A program made the translations under genes and the position numbers. Positions 18,172 to 28,600 of a stretch of DNA of 55,229 nucleotides are shown here, piece by piece. Each line of letters opens with the position of its first letter. Positions within the stretch are counted from its first letter, which is position 1. Origin of the DNA: an uncultured Verrucomicrobiales bacterium (GTDB lineage Bacteria; Verrucomicrobiota; Verrucomicrobiia; Verrucomicrobiales; Akkermansiaceae). A model generated the notes under the pieces. That model saw nothing but the letters and a program-made list of their open reading frames with translations, searched no databases and was not told the origin of the DNA. Where the stretch lies: positions 1 to 55,229 of the forward strand of contig CALLLS010000044.1 in assembly GCA_938008215.1 (NCBI GenBank), read 5' to 3'.

Positions 18172-18405
18172 ATGATCAGTAAAGTATCAACATTTCTCGG
18201 CGAAGTAAAATCTGAACTCCGCAAGGCATCATGGCCTTGGGAACCATCATCTTCCAATATTAAAGGGTTTAGAAAATATAAGGAGCTCATTGATTCGACA
18301 GTAGTCGTCCTTATTTCCATGATCCTACTCGCTGGATTTGTCGCCTTATCTGACATCCTCCTTAAAGAAGCCGTTGGTTTCATTACAATGCTTGGAGGTA
18401 AGTAA
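18172..18405 (+). CDS. secE: Preprotein translocase subunit SecE
   Basis: Small essential clamp of the SecYEG channel in the inner membrane. The 77 residues hold the amphipathic helix with KSELRKASWPW, the position of the conserved WP motif, and a single transmembrane helix (about 43-62, including VVVLISMILLAGF). Compared with the usual form, an extra stretch of about ten residues (EPSSSNIKGF) separates the WP motif from the membrane helix. Located 21 bp before nusG, the standard order. Confidence 0.95.
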   Translation: MISKVSTFLGEVKSELRKASWPWEPSSSNIKGFRKYKELIDSTVVVLISMILLAGFVALSDILLKEAVGFITMLGGK

Positions 18406-18426
18406 ATCCTATCTAATTTTCACTAA

Positions 18427-18996
18427 ATGCCTACTACTCCAGAACCAAAAAAACAATGGTATGTAGCGCACGTGCTTTCCGGACAGGAAAAAAGCACTGC
18501 GAGACGCCTGCAAGAACTCATTGACCGTGAAGAATTAAGTAAGCACATTTTTGAAATCCTTGTTCCTGAAGAAACTGTCTCAGAAGTTAAAAAAGGTGAA
18601 CGTAAAGAACGCCAAAAAAAGTTCTTCCCAGGATATATCCTTGTAAATATGTATCTTTACGATGAAGAAGGTGGATTAATAGCTGAGACGTGGGACGCTA
18701 TTAACAACACAGACGGCATCATCGGCTTTGCTGGAACTAAAAACCGCCCTCTTCCTATGCGACAAAAAGAAGTAGAGAGCATGATGAATCAGATCAAGGA
18801 GCGCGCGGAAGAAACTCGCCCATCAGTTGTCTTTAATGTCGGAGACTCCGTAAAGGTAACAGATGGACCTTTTGAAGCGCAAACCGGAATTGTTGAGGAA
18901 ATCGATATGGAAAAAGGCGGAATGCGCGTTTCAGTAACCATTTTCGGACGCTCTACTCCTGTAGACCTCGAGTTCTGGCAAGCAGAAAAAGAATAA
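18427..18996 (+). CDS. nusG: Transcription termination/antitermination factor NusG
   Basis: Binds RNA polymerase and couples transcription to Rho or the ribosome. In the 189 residues the NGN domain (about 8-120) has WYVAHVLSGQEKS and FFPGYILVNM. The C-terminal KOW domain (about 137-187) has VGDSVKVTDGPFEAQTGIV. Length is typical. Sits between secE and rplK. Confidence 0.98.
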   Translation: MPTTPEPKKQWYVAHVLSGQEKSTARRLQELIDREELSKHIFEILVPEETVSEVKKGERKERQKKFFPGYILVNMYLYDEEGGLIAETWDAINNTDGIIGFAGTKNRPLPMRQKEVESMMNQIKERAEETRPSVVFNVGDSVKVTDGPFEAQTGIVEEIDMEKGGMRVSVTIFGRSTPVDLEFWQAEKE

Positions 18997-19022
18997 TAAC
19001 ATAATTTATCACCACATAAACC

Positions 19023-19451
19023 ATGGCAAAAGAAGTAACAAAAATCATTAAACTGCAGATCCCTGCAGGACAGGCAAACCCGTCGCCACCAGTTGGACCA
19101 GCACTTGGTCAAGCTAAGGTGAATATTATGGCTTTCTGTAAGGAATTTAACGCGGCTACACAACAAAATGCGGGAGATATTCTTCCTACAGTAATTTCTG
19201 TATTTGCAGATAATTCCTTCACCTTCATTACTAAAAAGCCACCATCAGCTATTCTACTTAAGAAAGCTGCTGGTTTAGCATCTGGATCTAGCGAACCTAA
19301 TAAAATAAAAGTAGGCCGCATCACAAAAGCGAAACTTATGGAAGTAGTAGAAACAAAGCTTCCTGACCTCAATACCAATGACCCAGAGCAAGCAGCTAAA
19401 ATCCTTGCAGGAACTGCTCGCCAAATGGGACTAGAAATCGAAGGAATGTAA
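19023..19451 (+). CDS. rplK: Ribosomal protein uL11
   Basis: Large-subunit protein of the GTPase-associated centre. Its 142 residues begin with [20 protein letters not shown], the family N-terminus, and contain the rRNA-binding domain with [15 protein letters not shown] and the closing [12 protein letters not shown]. It lies 26 bp downstream of nusG, in the conserved order before rplA. Confidence 0.99.
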   Translation: MAKEVTKIIKLQIPAGQANPSPPVGPALGQAKVNIMAFCKEFNAATQQNAGDILPTVISVFADNSFTFITKKPPSAILLKKAAGLASGSSEPNKIKVGRITKAKLMEVVETKLPDLNTNDPEQAAKILAGTARQMGLEIEGM

Positions 19452-19460
19452 AAACTTAGC

Positions 19461-19480
19461 GAGATGGATCACCCCATCTC
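19461..19480 (+). promoter_or_regulatory. Hairpin in the rplK-rplA intergenic region
   Basis: Perfect 7-bp arms GAGATGG (19461-19467) and CCATCTC (19474-19480), loop of six, no T run. L1 often represses its own operon by binding a leader that mimics its rRNA site; whether this is such a site is not shown by the sequence. Confidence 0.45.
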
Positions 19481-19534
19481 ATAATTAAACCCAAACCGCA
19501 GGAGATCTCAAGATCGTAGGAACTGCTCAAAACA

Positions 19535-20242
19535 ATGAAAAAAAGAAGTAAAAGATACCAAAAAGCTGCTGAGATGGTGGACGCGGAAGCGACCTACCCT
19601 CTCGCTGAAGCCGTAGATAAACTAAAGGCATTCCCCGCTCCAAAGTTTGACCCCACAGTAACGCTAGCCTTTGCTCTAGGCGTTGATCCACGTAAAAGTG
19701 ATCAAATGATACGAGGAAGCGTTTCTCTCCCTCATGGAACAGGTAAGAATGTTCGCGTTATTGTATTCGCCACTGGAGATGCCGCGAAAGCAGCAACTGA
19801 TGCAGGTGCTGAAAAAGTAGGTTTAGATGACCTTATTAAAGAAGTGCAAAACGGATTTCTTGACTTTGATGCCGCGATTGCAACTCCTGATGCTATGGCA
19901 CAAGTGCGTAAGATCGCTCGTGTTTTAGGTCCACGTGGACTGATGCCTAACCCTAAAACGGGAACTGTCACTGATGACACTGCGAAGGCTGTCAATGACG
20001 TAAAAGCAGGCCGTGTTGACTATAAAGTAGATAAAGCAGGGAATGTTTCCGCTGGTATTGGGAAAGTATCATTCTCTAAAGAGCAAATTACTGAAAATGC
20101 TGAAGCTCTTCTAGATAGTATTGTGAAAGCGAAGCCGTCTTCAACTAAAGGAGTGTATGTGAAAACAGCAACTCTCTCAGCCTCTATGAATCCTGGCATC
20201 AGACTCGATCAATCTGCCTATTCAGCAAACGCTATTGCATAA
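19535..20242 (+). CDS. rplA: Ribosomal protein uL1
   Basis: L1-stalk protein that helps release deacylated tRNA. The 235 residues begin KKRSKRYQKAAEMVD and contain the L1 signature near ARVLGPRGLMPNPKTGTV (about 128-145), followed by GKVSFSKEQITEN. Length is normal. The upstream gap of 83 bp holds a hairpin, and rplJ starts 23 bp after the stop. Confidence 0.99.
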   Translation: MKKRSKRYQKAAEMVDAEATYPLAEAVDKLKAFPAPKFDPTVTLAFALGVDPRKSDQMIRGSVSLPHGTGKNVRVIVFATGDAAKAATDAGAEKVGLDDLIKEVQNGFLDFDAAIATPDAMAQVRKIARVLGPRGLMPNPKTGTVTDDTAKAVNDVKAGRVDYKVDKAGNVSAGIGKVSFSKEQITENAEALLDSIVKAKPSSTKGVYVKTATLSASMNPGIRLDQSAYSANAIA

Positions 20243-20265
20243 CCTTAACTACACTGACTTAGAAA

Positions 20266-20778
20266 ATGAATCCAGATAAACAATACATCGTAGATGAGCT
20301 TCTAGAGCGCGTAAATGCATCTCCTTTTGTCATGGTGGTAGATTATACTTCTATGACTGTGCCTCAATTCGCAGAATTCCGTAACCGCTTAAGCGAAAAT
20401 CAAGCAGAATGTCACGTAGCTAAGAATACTTTCATGAGGAAGACTCTCGAGTTAGCAGAATTACCTGCTCTTGATGATCATCTTAAAGGGCAAACTGCAT
20501 ACATCACTGGTGAAAGTGATGTATGTGCGGCTGCAAAGACTATTAAGAACTTCATTAAGGAGTTTAAGAAGCCAGAAATTAGGGCCGGAATCCTTGATGG
20601 CGATCTATTAGACTCTAGTCAAATCACAGCCCTTGCAGATCTTCCATCTCGCGACGAGCTCCTTTCCCAACTCCTTGGTGTTCTTAATGAACCTGCGGCG
20701 AAACTTGTCCGCACCATTAACGAACCTGCTGCATCTCTTGCACGTGTTCTCCAAGCAAAAGCGGATAAAGGCGAATAA
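20266..20778 (+). CDS. rplJ: Ribosomal protein uL10
   Basis: Base of the L7/L12 stalk. The 170 residues have the rRNA-binding N-terminal domain with VMVVDYTSMTVPQFAEFRN and HVAKNTFMRK, and the C-terminal helix that carries L12 dimers. In many bacteria an RNA leader upstream of rplJ is bound by L10-L12. Here only 23 bp separate rplA and rplJ, too few for such a leader; see the structured region after this gene. Confidence 0.98.
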   Translation: MNPDKQYIVDELLERVNASPFVMVVDYTSMTVPQFAEFRNRLSENQAECHVAKNTFMRKTLELAELPALDDHLKGQTAYITGESDVCAAAKTIKNFIKEFKKPEIRAGILDGDLLDSSQITALADLPSRDELLSQLLGVLNEPAAKLVRTINEPAASLARVLQAKADKGE

Positions 20779-20790
20779 CACAATTTCTCA

Positions 20791-20830
20791 AGGGTGGAAG
20801 AGCTACATAAAATAACTCCCCCACCCTTTT
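20791..20830 (+). terminator. Terminator-like hairpin after rplJ
   Basis: Arms AGGGTGG (20791-20797) and CCACCCT (20821-20827) pair perfectly around a 23-base loop, followed by four T (20827-20830). With its long loop and short T run it is likely a partial terminator or attenuator inside the operon. Confidence 0.6.
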
Positions 20831-20849
20831 AACATAATCTGAACAGAAG

Positions 20850-20969
20850 GCTTGCAAGCGGACGCTCTTAAACCAGCTAATGCAACTAGCCCGAACAATG
20901 GACCTAACGGTTCCTTGTCGGGGCATCGGCAGATGTCCTGAAATGCCTCAGAGCCCTGAGGTGCGACAA
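20850..20969 (+). promoter_or_regulatory. Candidate structured RNA (possible two-state leader) upstream of rplL
   Basis: The 219-bp rplJ-rplL gap holds several pairings. Fold A: a bulged hairpin (20890-20922; CCCGA pairs with TCGGG, CAA with TTG, GGA with TCC, ACC with GGT) and a perfect hairpin CCTCAG/CTGAGG (20946-20961). Fold B: TTGTCG (20915-20920) pairs with CGACAA (20964-20969), extended by CATC (20924-20927) with GGTG (20960-20963), enclosing GGCA/TGCC (20928-20947). The folds exclude each other, as a switch would require. A short helix GGAC (20860-20863) with GTCC (20935-20938) is also possible. By position it could be a displaced L10/L12-responsive leader (inference). Confidence 0.5.
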
Positions 20970-20997
20970 TACCAACCCAAAAACATAAAATAATACA

Positions 20998-21378
20998 ATG
21001 GCTGATCTAGCAAAAATTGCAGAAGAACTCGGTAAGCTTACTGTCCTCGAGGCAGCAGAGCTTGTGAAACAACTCGAAGAAGAATGGGGCGTATCCGCAG
21101 CTGCGGCTGCTGGTCCTGTAATGATGGCACCTGCTGGCGACGCAGGCGGTGCTGCTGAAGAGAAAACTGAATTCGACGTAGTCCTCAAAGGCGACGGCGG
21201 CAAGAAAATTCAAGTAATCAAAGCAGTTCGTGGAGTAAAAGCAGGTCTTGGACTTGCTGATGCTAAGAAACTCGTTGAGGAAGCACCAGTTGCTCTCCTT
21301 GAAGGTGTTTCTAAAGACGAAGCTGAAGAAGCTAAAAAGCAACTCGAAGAAGCTGGCGCTGAAGTCGAGGTCAAGTAA
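20998..21378 (+). CDS. rplL: Ribosomal protein bL12 (L7/L12)
   Basis: Stalk protein that recruits translation factors. The 126 residues comprise an N-terminal dimerisation helix, an Ala/Gly-rich hinge (around 34-55) and a C-terminal domain with [21 protein letters not shown] and [15 protein letters not shown], which is diagnostic. It is separated from rplJ by an unusually long structured gap and followed by a strong hairpin before rpoB. Confidence 0.99.
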   Translation: MADLAKIAEELGKLTVLEAAELVKQLEEEWGVSAAAAAGPVMMAPAGDAGGAAEEKTEFDVVLKGDGGKKIQVIKAVRGVKAGLGLADAKKLVEEAPVALLEGVSKDEAEEAKKQLEEAGAEVEVK

Positions 21379-21392
21379 TTCGATATTTCTTT

Positions 21393-21428
21393 AGTGAGTT
21401 TGTGCTTCAATGCGCAAACTCACTTTTT
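21393..21428 (+). terminator. Attenuator/terminator between rplL and rpoB
   Basis: A 13-bp stem, AGTGAGTTTGTGC (21393-21405) with GCGCAAACTCACT (21412-21424), has one G-U pair, a six-base loop and a run of five T. A comparable attenuator separates rplL from rpoB in other bacteria and lowers polymerase subunit expression relative to ribosomal proteins. Confidence 0.85.
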
Positions 21429-21671
21429 CGCATTCAAATCTCTTAAACAACGAGGATTGAATCCGGAAAAGTAACATTGTTTAGCCAGAAGCTGCCAAAC
21501 AAAAACATTTCCACCACATATCTCATCAAAAGTGAGAGCCCTTACGATAGGTTAGAGGAAGAAACCGTAGGCTATTCTCCTATGCGCCCCAGAGATTTAA
21601 CGCTATCACCCAATCACCAGACCCAAAAGGCTGGCAATAACCCAATCAAAACCCACACCAAAAAAAATCAA
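21429..21671 (+). promoter_or_regulatory. 243-bp leader upstream of rpoB
   Basis: No recognisable gene. Small pairings are visible: ATTCAA (21432-21437) with TTGAAT (21457-21462), and a bulged hairpin GTTTAGCCAG/CTGCCAAAC (21479-21500). The reading frame of rpoB stays open through it from a TTG at 21477, but the translated stretch does not look like RpoB. It more likely holds an rpoB promoter or leader; no convincing -35/-10 pair was found by eye. Confidence 0.4.
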
Positions 21672-24600
21672 ATGGAACGTCGCAATTTCGGAACCATTAA
21701 AGAAGTCATCGATGCACCTAACCTCATCGAGGTGCAATTACAGTCTTACGAGGACTTTTTACAACAGGGAATCGCCTTAGACAAACGAGAAGACTCAGGA
21801 TTACAAGCAGTCTTCAAAGAAATTTTCCCAATTAAAAGTTATGATGAAGCTATAGAACTTAATTACTCATCATACCGAATAGATGCTCCTAAAATAACTG
21901 CTCTAGAAGCCCTTCAAACTGGAGAAACATTCAGTGCCGCACTTTACGTTAACTTTAAACTTAAAGATGAGTCAGGCAACAAAAGCGAGGAAGTTTATAT
22001 GGGCGAGCTCCCTATGATGACACGTCGTGGAACTTTTGTGATAAACGGTGCAGAGCGTGTGGTAGTATCTCAGCTTCACCGCTCCCCAGGTATCTGTTTC
22101 GAGACGTCCGAGCACCTTAATGGAAAAACGCTTCACTCATTCCGCATCATCCCTGACCGTGGATCGTGGTTAGAAGTTCAATTTGATACAAATGACCTCT
22201 TATATGTTTATTTAGACCGTCGTCGCCGTCGTCGTAAATTCCTTGCAACTACCTTCATGCGTGTTCTCGGTTTCCCTACGGATCGTGACATTGTTGAAAA
22301 TTTCTACGACGTTAAGTCTCTCGCTATAAGCGATGATATGGACGAAACAGATCTGAACCACTTCGTGCCTTTTGAAGATGTTCTTGATGGGGAAATAGTT
22401 ATCGCGCGTAAATATGAGCCTCTTACCATTGGTATCGTCAAGCAACTCGTCTCGTTCGGGCATGCTAAGGTTGATGTTTTAGACGTGCGTGAAGATGAAA
22501 TCCTCATTAAAACTCTTAAGAAAGACCCTGCATGGGATGAAGAGTCTGCTCTTAAAGATATTTATAAGAAACTCCGTCCTGGAGACCCTCCGACAGCAGG
22601 AAACGCTAAGGCTCTTCTTAAGCGCCTTTTCTTTGATCCTAAAAAATATGATCTCACCCGTGTAGGTCGTTATAAAATTAACCAAAAACTTGGTTTAGAC
22701 ATTGATATGAATACTCGTACAATGGTTGAGGAAGACTACCTGAAAGCGTTGCGTTACCTCCTTACGCTTAAAAAAGGTCAAGGTGGTGTCCTCGATGATA
22801 TTGATCACTTAGGATCACGTCGTATTCGTGCCGTCGGTGAGCTATTAGGAAACCAATGTCGTGTTGGTCTCGCGAGAACTGAGCGTCTCGTAAAAGAGCG
22901 CATGACTCTCTTTGATGTGAATATTGAAGGGATGACTCCTCAAAAGCTCATCAATCCTAAAGCGCTTTCTGCAGTAGTTCGTGATTTCTTCGGACGTTCC
23001 CAGCTTTCTCAGTTTATGGATCAAACCAATCCACTGGCTGAGTTAACTCACAAGCGACGCCTCTCTGCGCTAGGACCAGGAGGTCTAAATAGAGACCGTG
23101 CTGGTTTTGAAGTGCGTGACGTTCACCCATCTCACTATGGTCGTATCTGTCCTATTGAAACTCCGGAGGGACCAAACATTGGTCTTATTAACTCCATGTG
23201 TACGTTCGCTCGTATCAACGAGTTCGGATTTATAGAAACTCCATACCGCATCGTTAAAGACGGGAAAGTAACAAATGAGATTGATTACCTTACTGCTGAC
23301 CAAGAAGAGGGATACCTCATTGCTCAAGCAAGTAACGACATCGATAAAAACGGGAAATTCCTAACCAATACCATTACAGCTCGTGAACAAGGGGAATTCC
23401 TAGAATTAGATCCTAAGCGTGTTCACCTCATGGATGTATCACCTAAGCAACTCGTATCTGTAGCCGCTGGTCTTATTCCATTCCTAGAGCATGATGATGC
23501 TAACCGTGCTCTGATGGGCGCGAACATGCAACGACAAGGTGTGCCACTCCTTACATCTGAATCTCCTTACGTTGGGACAGGACTAGAAGGTAAAGCGGCA
23601 CGCGATTCCCGTTCTGTTATCATTGCTGAAGGTGACGGAGTCATTGCCTCAGCATCAGCTGAATACATCGTTGTTTCTAAAGATGGAGAAATGCCCATCT
23701 CTGATGAGCAATATCTTTCTGATCCAGGTGAGCTTAAGTCAGATCCAGCAGTCGGGCTATATGTCTATCCTCTACGTAAGTTTATGCGCTCAAACGCAGG
23801 AACATGTATTAACCAAAAGCCTATCGTTCTTCGCGGACAAAAGGTAGCTAAAGGAGACGTGCTCGCTGATGGACCTAATACCGAAGACGGTGAATTAGCT
23901 TTAGGTAAAAATATTCTCGTAGCCTTTATGCCATGGAACGGCTATAACTTTGAGGATGCCATAGTCATCTCAGAACGTGTCGTAAAAGAAGACGTTTACA
24001 CTTCTATCCATATTTCTGAATATGAGGTGGCAGCACGTGATACTAAGCTTGGACCTGAAGAAATTACTCGTGATATTCCTAATGTAGGAGAAGAAGCTCT
24101 TAAGAACCTTGACCATGATGGTATCGTTCGCGTCGGTGCAGAAGTAAAACCCGGAGACATTCTCGTAGGTAAAATTACGCCAAAATCAGAAACAGAGCTT
24201 GCGCCTGAAGAACGCCTTCTCCGCGCTATCTTTGGTGAAAAAGCAGCAGATGTCAAAGACACCTCACTCCGTGTACCATCGGGAACACGCGGGATCGTCC
24301 AAGATATTCGCATCTCAGCTCATGGTGGTGTCCGGAGCAACGCAGAAAAAGAAGTAATTGACCCAGCCGAGCTGAAGAAGCAGCTGAAAAAAATTAACGA
24401 TGACTACAAAAAGAAGAAAGATACACTCACGGAGCAACTCACTGAGAAGCTTTCTGACATTCTTTTAGGGGAGAAAATTCCACTTGATGTTGATAACGCT
24501 CAGACGGGTGAGATTATTATCCCAGCTAATCGTAAAATTACGAAAACTCTTTTACGTAAGCTCGCTACTGTTTACGATCACATTGAGATCGACCCCTCAC

Positions 24601-25559
24601 CAATCCGTAACAAGATTATGGAAATCATCAGCTCTTTTGAGAACAGATTCCAAGAGCTTGATAATGATCGTGAGCGTCGCTTAGACCAAATCGAAAGCGG
24701 AGATGAAGTAGATCCGGGTATCGTAAAAGAAGTTAAAGTCTTTGTTGCGAAGAAGCGTAAGTTATCTGTCGGAGATAAGATGGCTGGTCGTCACGGAAAC
24801 AAAGGAGTTGTCTCCATTGTTGTTCCTGAAGAAGATATGCCATACCTCGCAGACGGAACACCTGTTGACATCTGTCTTAACCCACTGGGGGTTCCGTCCC
24901 GAATGAACATTGGTCAGGTATTAGAAACACATCTTGGAGTCGCTGCTAAGGCACTAGGCTTTAAGGTCGCCACTCCAATTTTCGACGGTATTAAGGAAGA
25001 TAAGATTCTAGAATATATGAGTGAAGCTAAGAAAGTAGATGGCTTCACTTGGATCGGAGATGGAAATGACGGCTCTACCTTTGGTAAATCCACTCTCTAT
25101 GATGGACGCACTGGGGAGCCATTTCACCAGCCGCTCGTTGTCGGTCTTATTTATATGCTAAAACTTGGCCACCTCGTTGCTGATAAGATTCACGCTCGTG
25201 CAGTAGGACCATATTCACTTGTTACGCAGCAGCCTCTTGGCGGTAAAGCGCAATACGGTGGTCAGCGCTTTGGAGAGATGGAAGTTTGGGCACTGGAAGC
25301 ATACGGTGCCGCATATACTCTTCAAGAGCTTCTCACAGTGAAATCAGATGATGTTCACGGAAGGACTCGTATCTATGAAGCAATCGTGAAAGGTGATAAC
25401 ACACTAGAAGCGGGTACTCCTGAATCCTTTAATGTTCTCGTTAAAGAAATGCAGGCACTTGGTCTAGATGTAAAACCTGGACGCAGCACTGATAAGAAAG
25501 ACAGTCTAGATGATCTCGATTCCCTAGATGATTTCAACCTCGATGACCTCACCATATAA
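21672..25559 (+). CDS. rpoB: RNA polymerase beta subunit
   Basis: Catalytic-core subunit of RNA polymerase. The ATG at 21672 gives 1295 residues starting [20 protein letters not shown]. An in-frame TTG 65 codons earlier (21477) would add unrelated sequence and is rejected. Conserved blocks include the rifampicin region ([21 protein letters not shown], then [20 protein letters not shown]), GRHGNKG and [19 protein letters not shown] near the end. The last 20 or so residues form an acidic tail built on repeated LDDL-type units. rpoC follows after 43 bp. Confidence 0.99.
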   Translation: MERRNFGTIKEVIDAPNLIEVQLQSYEDFLQQGIALDKREDSGLQAVFKEIFPIKSYDEAIELNYSSYRIDAPKITALEALQTGETFSAALYVNFKLKDESGNKSEEVYMGELPMMTRRGTFVINGAERVVVSQLHRSPGICFETSEHLNGKTLHSFRIIPDRGSWLEVQFDTNDLLYVYLDRRRRRRKFLATTFMRVLGFPTDRDIVENFYDVKSLAISDDMDETDLNHFVPFEDVLDGEIVIARKYEPLTIGIVKQLVSFGHAKVDVLDVREDEILIKTLKKDPAWDEESALKDIYKKLRPGDPPTAGNAKALLKRLFFDPKKYDLTRVGRYKINQKLGLDIDMNTRTMVEEDYLKALRYLLTLKKGQGGVLDDIDHLGSRRIRAVGELLGNQCRVGLARTERLVKERMTLFDVNIEGMTPQKLINPKALSAVVRDFFGRSQLSQFMDQTNPLAELTHKRRLSALGPGGLNRDRAGFEVRDVHPSHYGRICPIETPEGPNIGLINSMCTFARINEFGFIETPYRIVKDGKVTNEIDYLTADQEEGYLIAQASNDIDKNGKFLTNTITAREQGEFLELDPKRVHLMDVSPKQLVSVAAGLIPFLEHDDANRALMGANMQRQGVPLLTSESPYVGTGLEGKAARDSRSVIIAEGDGVIASASAEYIVVSKDGEMPISDEQYLSDPGELKSDPAVGLYVYPLRKFMRSNAGTCINQKPIVLRGQKVAKGDVLADGPNTEDGELALGKNILVAFMPWNGYNFEDAIVISERVVKEDVYTSIHISEYEVAARDTKLGPEEITRDIPNVGEEALKNLDHDGIVRVGAEVKPGDILVGKITPKSETELAPEERLLRAIFGEKAADVKDTSLRVPSGTRGIVQDIRISAHGGVRSNAEKEVIDPAELKKQLKKINDDYKKKKDTLTEQLTEKLSDILLGEKIPLDVDNAQTGEIIIPANRKITKTLLRKLATVYDHIEIDPSPIRNKIMEIISSFENRFQELDNDRERRLDQIESGDEVDPGIVKEVKVFVAKKRKLSVGDKMAGRHGNKGVVSIVVPEEDMPYLADGTPVDICLNPLGVPSRMNIGQVLETHLGVAAKALGFKVATPIFDGIKEDKILEYMSEAKKVDGFTWIGDGNDGSTFGKSTLYDGRTGEPFHQPLVVGLIYMLKLGHLVADKIHARAVGPYSLVTQQPLGGKAQYGGQRFGEMEVWALEAYGAAYTLQELLTVKSDDVHGRTRIYEAIVKGDNTLEAGTPESFNVLVKEMQALGLDVKPGRSTDKKDSLDDLDSLDDFNLDDLTI

Positions 25560-25602
25560 TCCATTAATCCCAAACATTAACAAATAACCAATTTAGAATA
25601 TT

Positions 25603-28600
25603 ATGAGCGTAGATATGAATCTAAAAGAACTCTATGGGGTTGATGATAAGCCTCAAGCATTTGACCAAGTGGGAATCATCCTCGCATCTCCTGATGTGGT
25701 CCGTAACTGGTCTCGTGGTGAAGTGCAAAATCCAGAAACAATTAATTACAGAACATTCAAGCCTGAAAAAGGTGGTCTCTTCTGTGAGAGAATCTTCGGT
25801 CCAACTCGTGACTGGGAATGTACTTGTGGAAAGTATAAAAGAATTAAGCATAAAGGTGTCACCTGTGACCGATGTGGCGTTGAAGTAACTCTTTCCCGCG
25901 TGCGTCGTGAGCGTATGGGGCACATTGAGCTTGCTGTTCCAGTAACACACATTTGGTTCTACAAGTGTATGCCATCTAGACTCGGGCTTATGCTTGATAT
26001 GAGTGCGCGTCACCTTGAGCGTGTCATCTACTATGAAGATTACATCGTTATCGAACCAGGACAGACGCCTCTTGAAAAAGGTGCACTCCTCACAGAATTA
26101 GAAATCCGTGAAGCGGAAGACGAATACGGTGAAGACTCCTTCCGCGCAGGAATGGGGGCAGAAGCAGTCCGAGAACTCCTTGCTAGCATAGAGCTTGCTC
26201 CACTCATCACTGAGCTTCAAGACCAGATGGGGCAAACACGCTCTAAGCAAACGAAGAAGAAACTCGCCAAGCGTCTCAAGCTTGCACAAGGATTTGCACA
26301 ATCTAAGACTCGCCCTGAGTGGATGGTATTAACCACTCTTCCGGTAATTCCACCAGATCTCCGCCCTCTCGTTCCTCTTGAAGGTGGACGGTTTGCTACG
26401 TCAGATCTTAACGACCTTTACCGTCGCGTAATTAACCGTAATAACCGTCTTAAAAACCTCATGCAGCTTAAAACGCCTGAGGTCATCATCCGAAACGAGA
26501 AGCGCATGCTTCAGGAGGCCGTCGATGCGCTCTTCGATAACGGACGTCATGGTCGTGCGGTAACTGGTGCTGGAAACCGCCCACTAAAGTCTCTTTCTGA
26601 CATGCTGAAAGGTAAAGGTGGACGTTTCCGCCAAAACCTTCTCGGCAAGCGTGTAGACTACTCTGGACGTTCTGTAATCGTTATTGGTCCTGATCTTAAA
26701 CTACATCAATGTGGTCTTCCTAAGACGATGGCTCTCACACTTTTTGAGCCATTCATCATTCGTCGCTTAAAAGAGCTCGGTTACTGTCATACAGTTCGTT
26801 CTGCTAAGAAAATGATAGATCGCAAAACTGTAGAAGTTTGGGACATCCTTGAAGAAGTCACTAAAGGACATCCAGTTATGCTGAACCGTGCCCCTACTCT
26901 TCACCGCCTTTCCATTCAGGCATTTGAGCCTGTTCTCATTGAAGGATCAGCTATTCGTCTTCACCCCCTCACCTGTTCTGCATATAATGCGGACTTTGAC
27001 GGTGACCAAATGGCGGTGCACGTTCCTCTTTCTATTGAGGCTCAGATGGAAGCGCGTCAGCTCATGCTAGCGCCAAATAACATCTTCTCACCGGCAAGTG
27101 GGAAGCCGATCGCTACGCCATCTCAAGATATTATTCTTGGGTCTTACTACCTCTCCTACATTCGTGAGACTACTAAACCAGAAAGCCTCCAAGGGCTGCC
27201 TCTCTTTGAGAACCATGTAGATATGGAATACGCTCTTGCTTCTGGAAAAATCGTTTATCAAGATTGGGTTCTTCTGAGAAACCCTGACTTCGGTAAGAAA
27301 ACGATCTTCGGAAATGCAGATGACCGCGTAATTCTCACCTCTGCTGGACGTGTCATGTTTAATGAAATCTGGCCTGATGAAATCGGCTTCATTAACAAGA
27401 CTATTGGTAAGAAACAAATGGGTAACCTCATTTGGCGCACATATCAAACCGTCGGTAAGAAGAGAACAGTTATATCACTCGATAAGCTGAAAGCACTCGG
27501 CTTTAAAGAAGCGATGTATTCTGGTGCCTCTATTGGAATGGTCGACATGGTCATCCCTGAAGATAAGCCTGAAATTCTTAAAAAGTCTTATGAGGAAGTA
27601 GCAACCGTCGAAAAGCAGTTCAAGAACGGCATTATTACCAATGGTGAACGCTATCAACGTGTTATTGATATATGGACACGTGCTACAGATACTCTGTCTA
27701 ACAAAGTATTTGATACACTTATTCATAACTTCGGGAAACGTGAAGCTAACCCTCTCTTCATGATGGTAGACTCTGGTGCTCGTGGTAATAAAAACCAAAT
27801 CAAACAGCTCTCTGGAATGCGTGGACTTATGGCTAAGCCTTCTGGTGAGATTATTGAGCGTCCGATTACTTCTAACTTCCGCGAAGGTCTCTCCGTATTA
27901 GAATACTTCATCTCTACTCACGGTGCTCGTAAAGGTCTTGCCGATACAGCTCTTAAAACGGCGGACTCTGGATACATGACTCGTAAACTCGTGGATGTCT
28001 CTCAAGACGTAATCGTTACTAAAGAAGACTGTAAAACATCAAATGGACTCACAGTATTCTCTCTTGGAGACGATGAAGGATCTATCTCCAGCCGAATCTA
28101 CGGGCGTGTCGCCGCTGAGAAAATTACCCGCCCTGACGGAGAAGTAATTTGTGAAGTGGATGACCTCCTAGACGAAGAGAAAGCAAACGCGATTGAAGAC
28201 CTAGGGGTTACGAAAATGATTATTCGTTCTGCGCTTACCTGTGAATCAAACCACGGAATTTGTAGCCGATGCTATGGTCAAAACCTTGCAACTGGTGTAA
28301 TGGCTAAGCCTGGAGAAGCCGTCGGTATTATTGCAGCACAATCTATTGGTGAGCCAGGAACACAACTTACGATGAGAACCTTCCACTCTGGTGGAGTTGC
28401 CTTCGGTGGTGGCTCTAAGCCTCTCTTAGAAGTGAAAAATGATGGTAAACTCGTCTATAATGACATCCGCTGTGTAGAAGATAAAGACGGAAACTACATC
28501 GTTCTTAATAAGAATGGATCTCTTTCTGTTCGTGACCATGGCGGTATGGAGCTAGAGAGTCATAAACTCGTCATAGGTGCTTCTATTAAGATTGCAGATG

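Noticed and set aside
21477-21671. Upstream extension of rpoB from TTG
   Set aside because: The 65 residues do not resemble RpoB, and the ATG at 21672 starts exactly where the conserved N-terminus begins.
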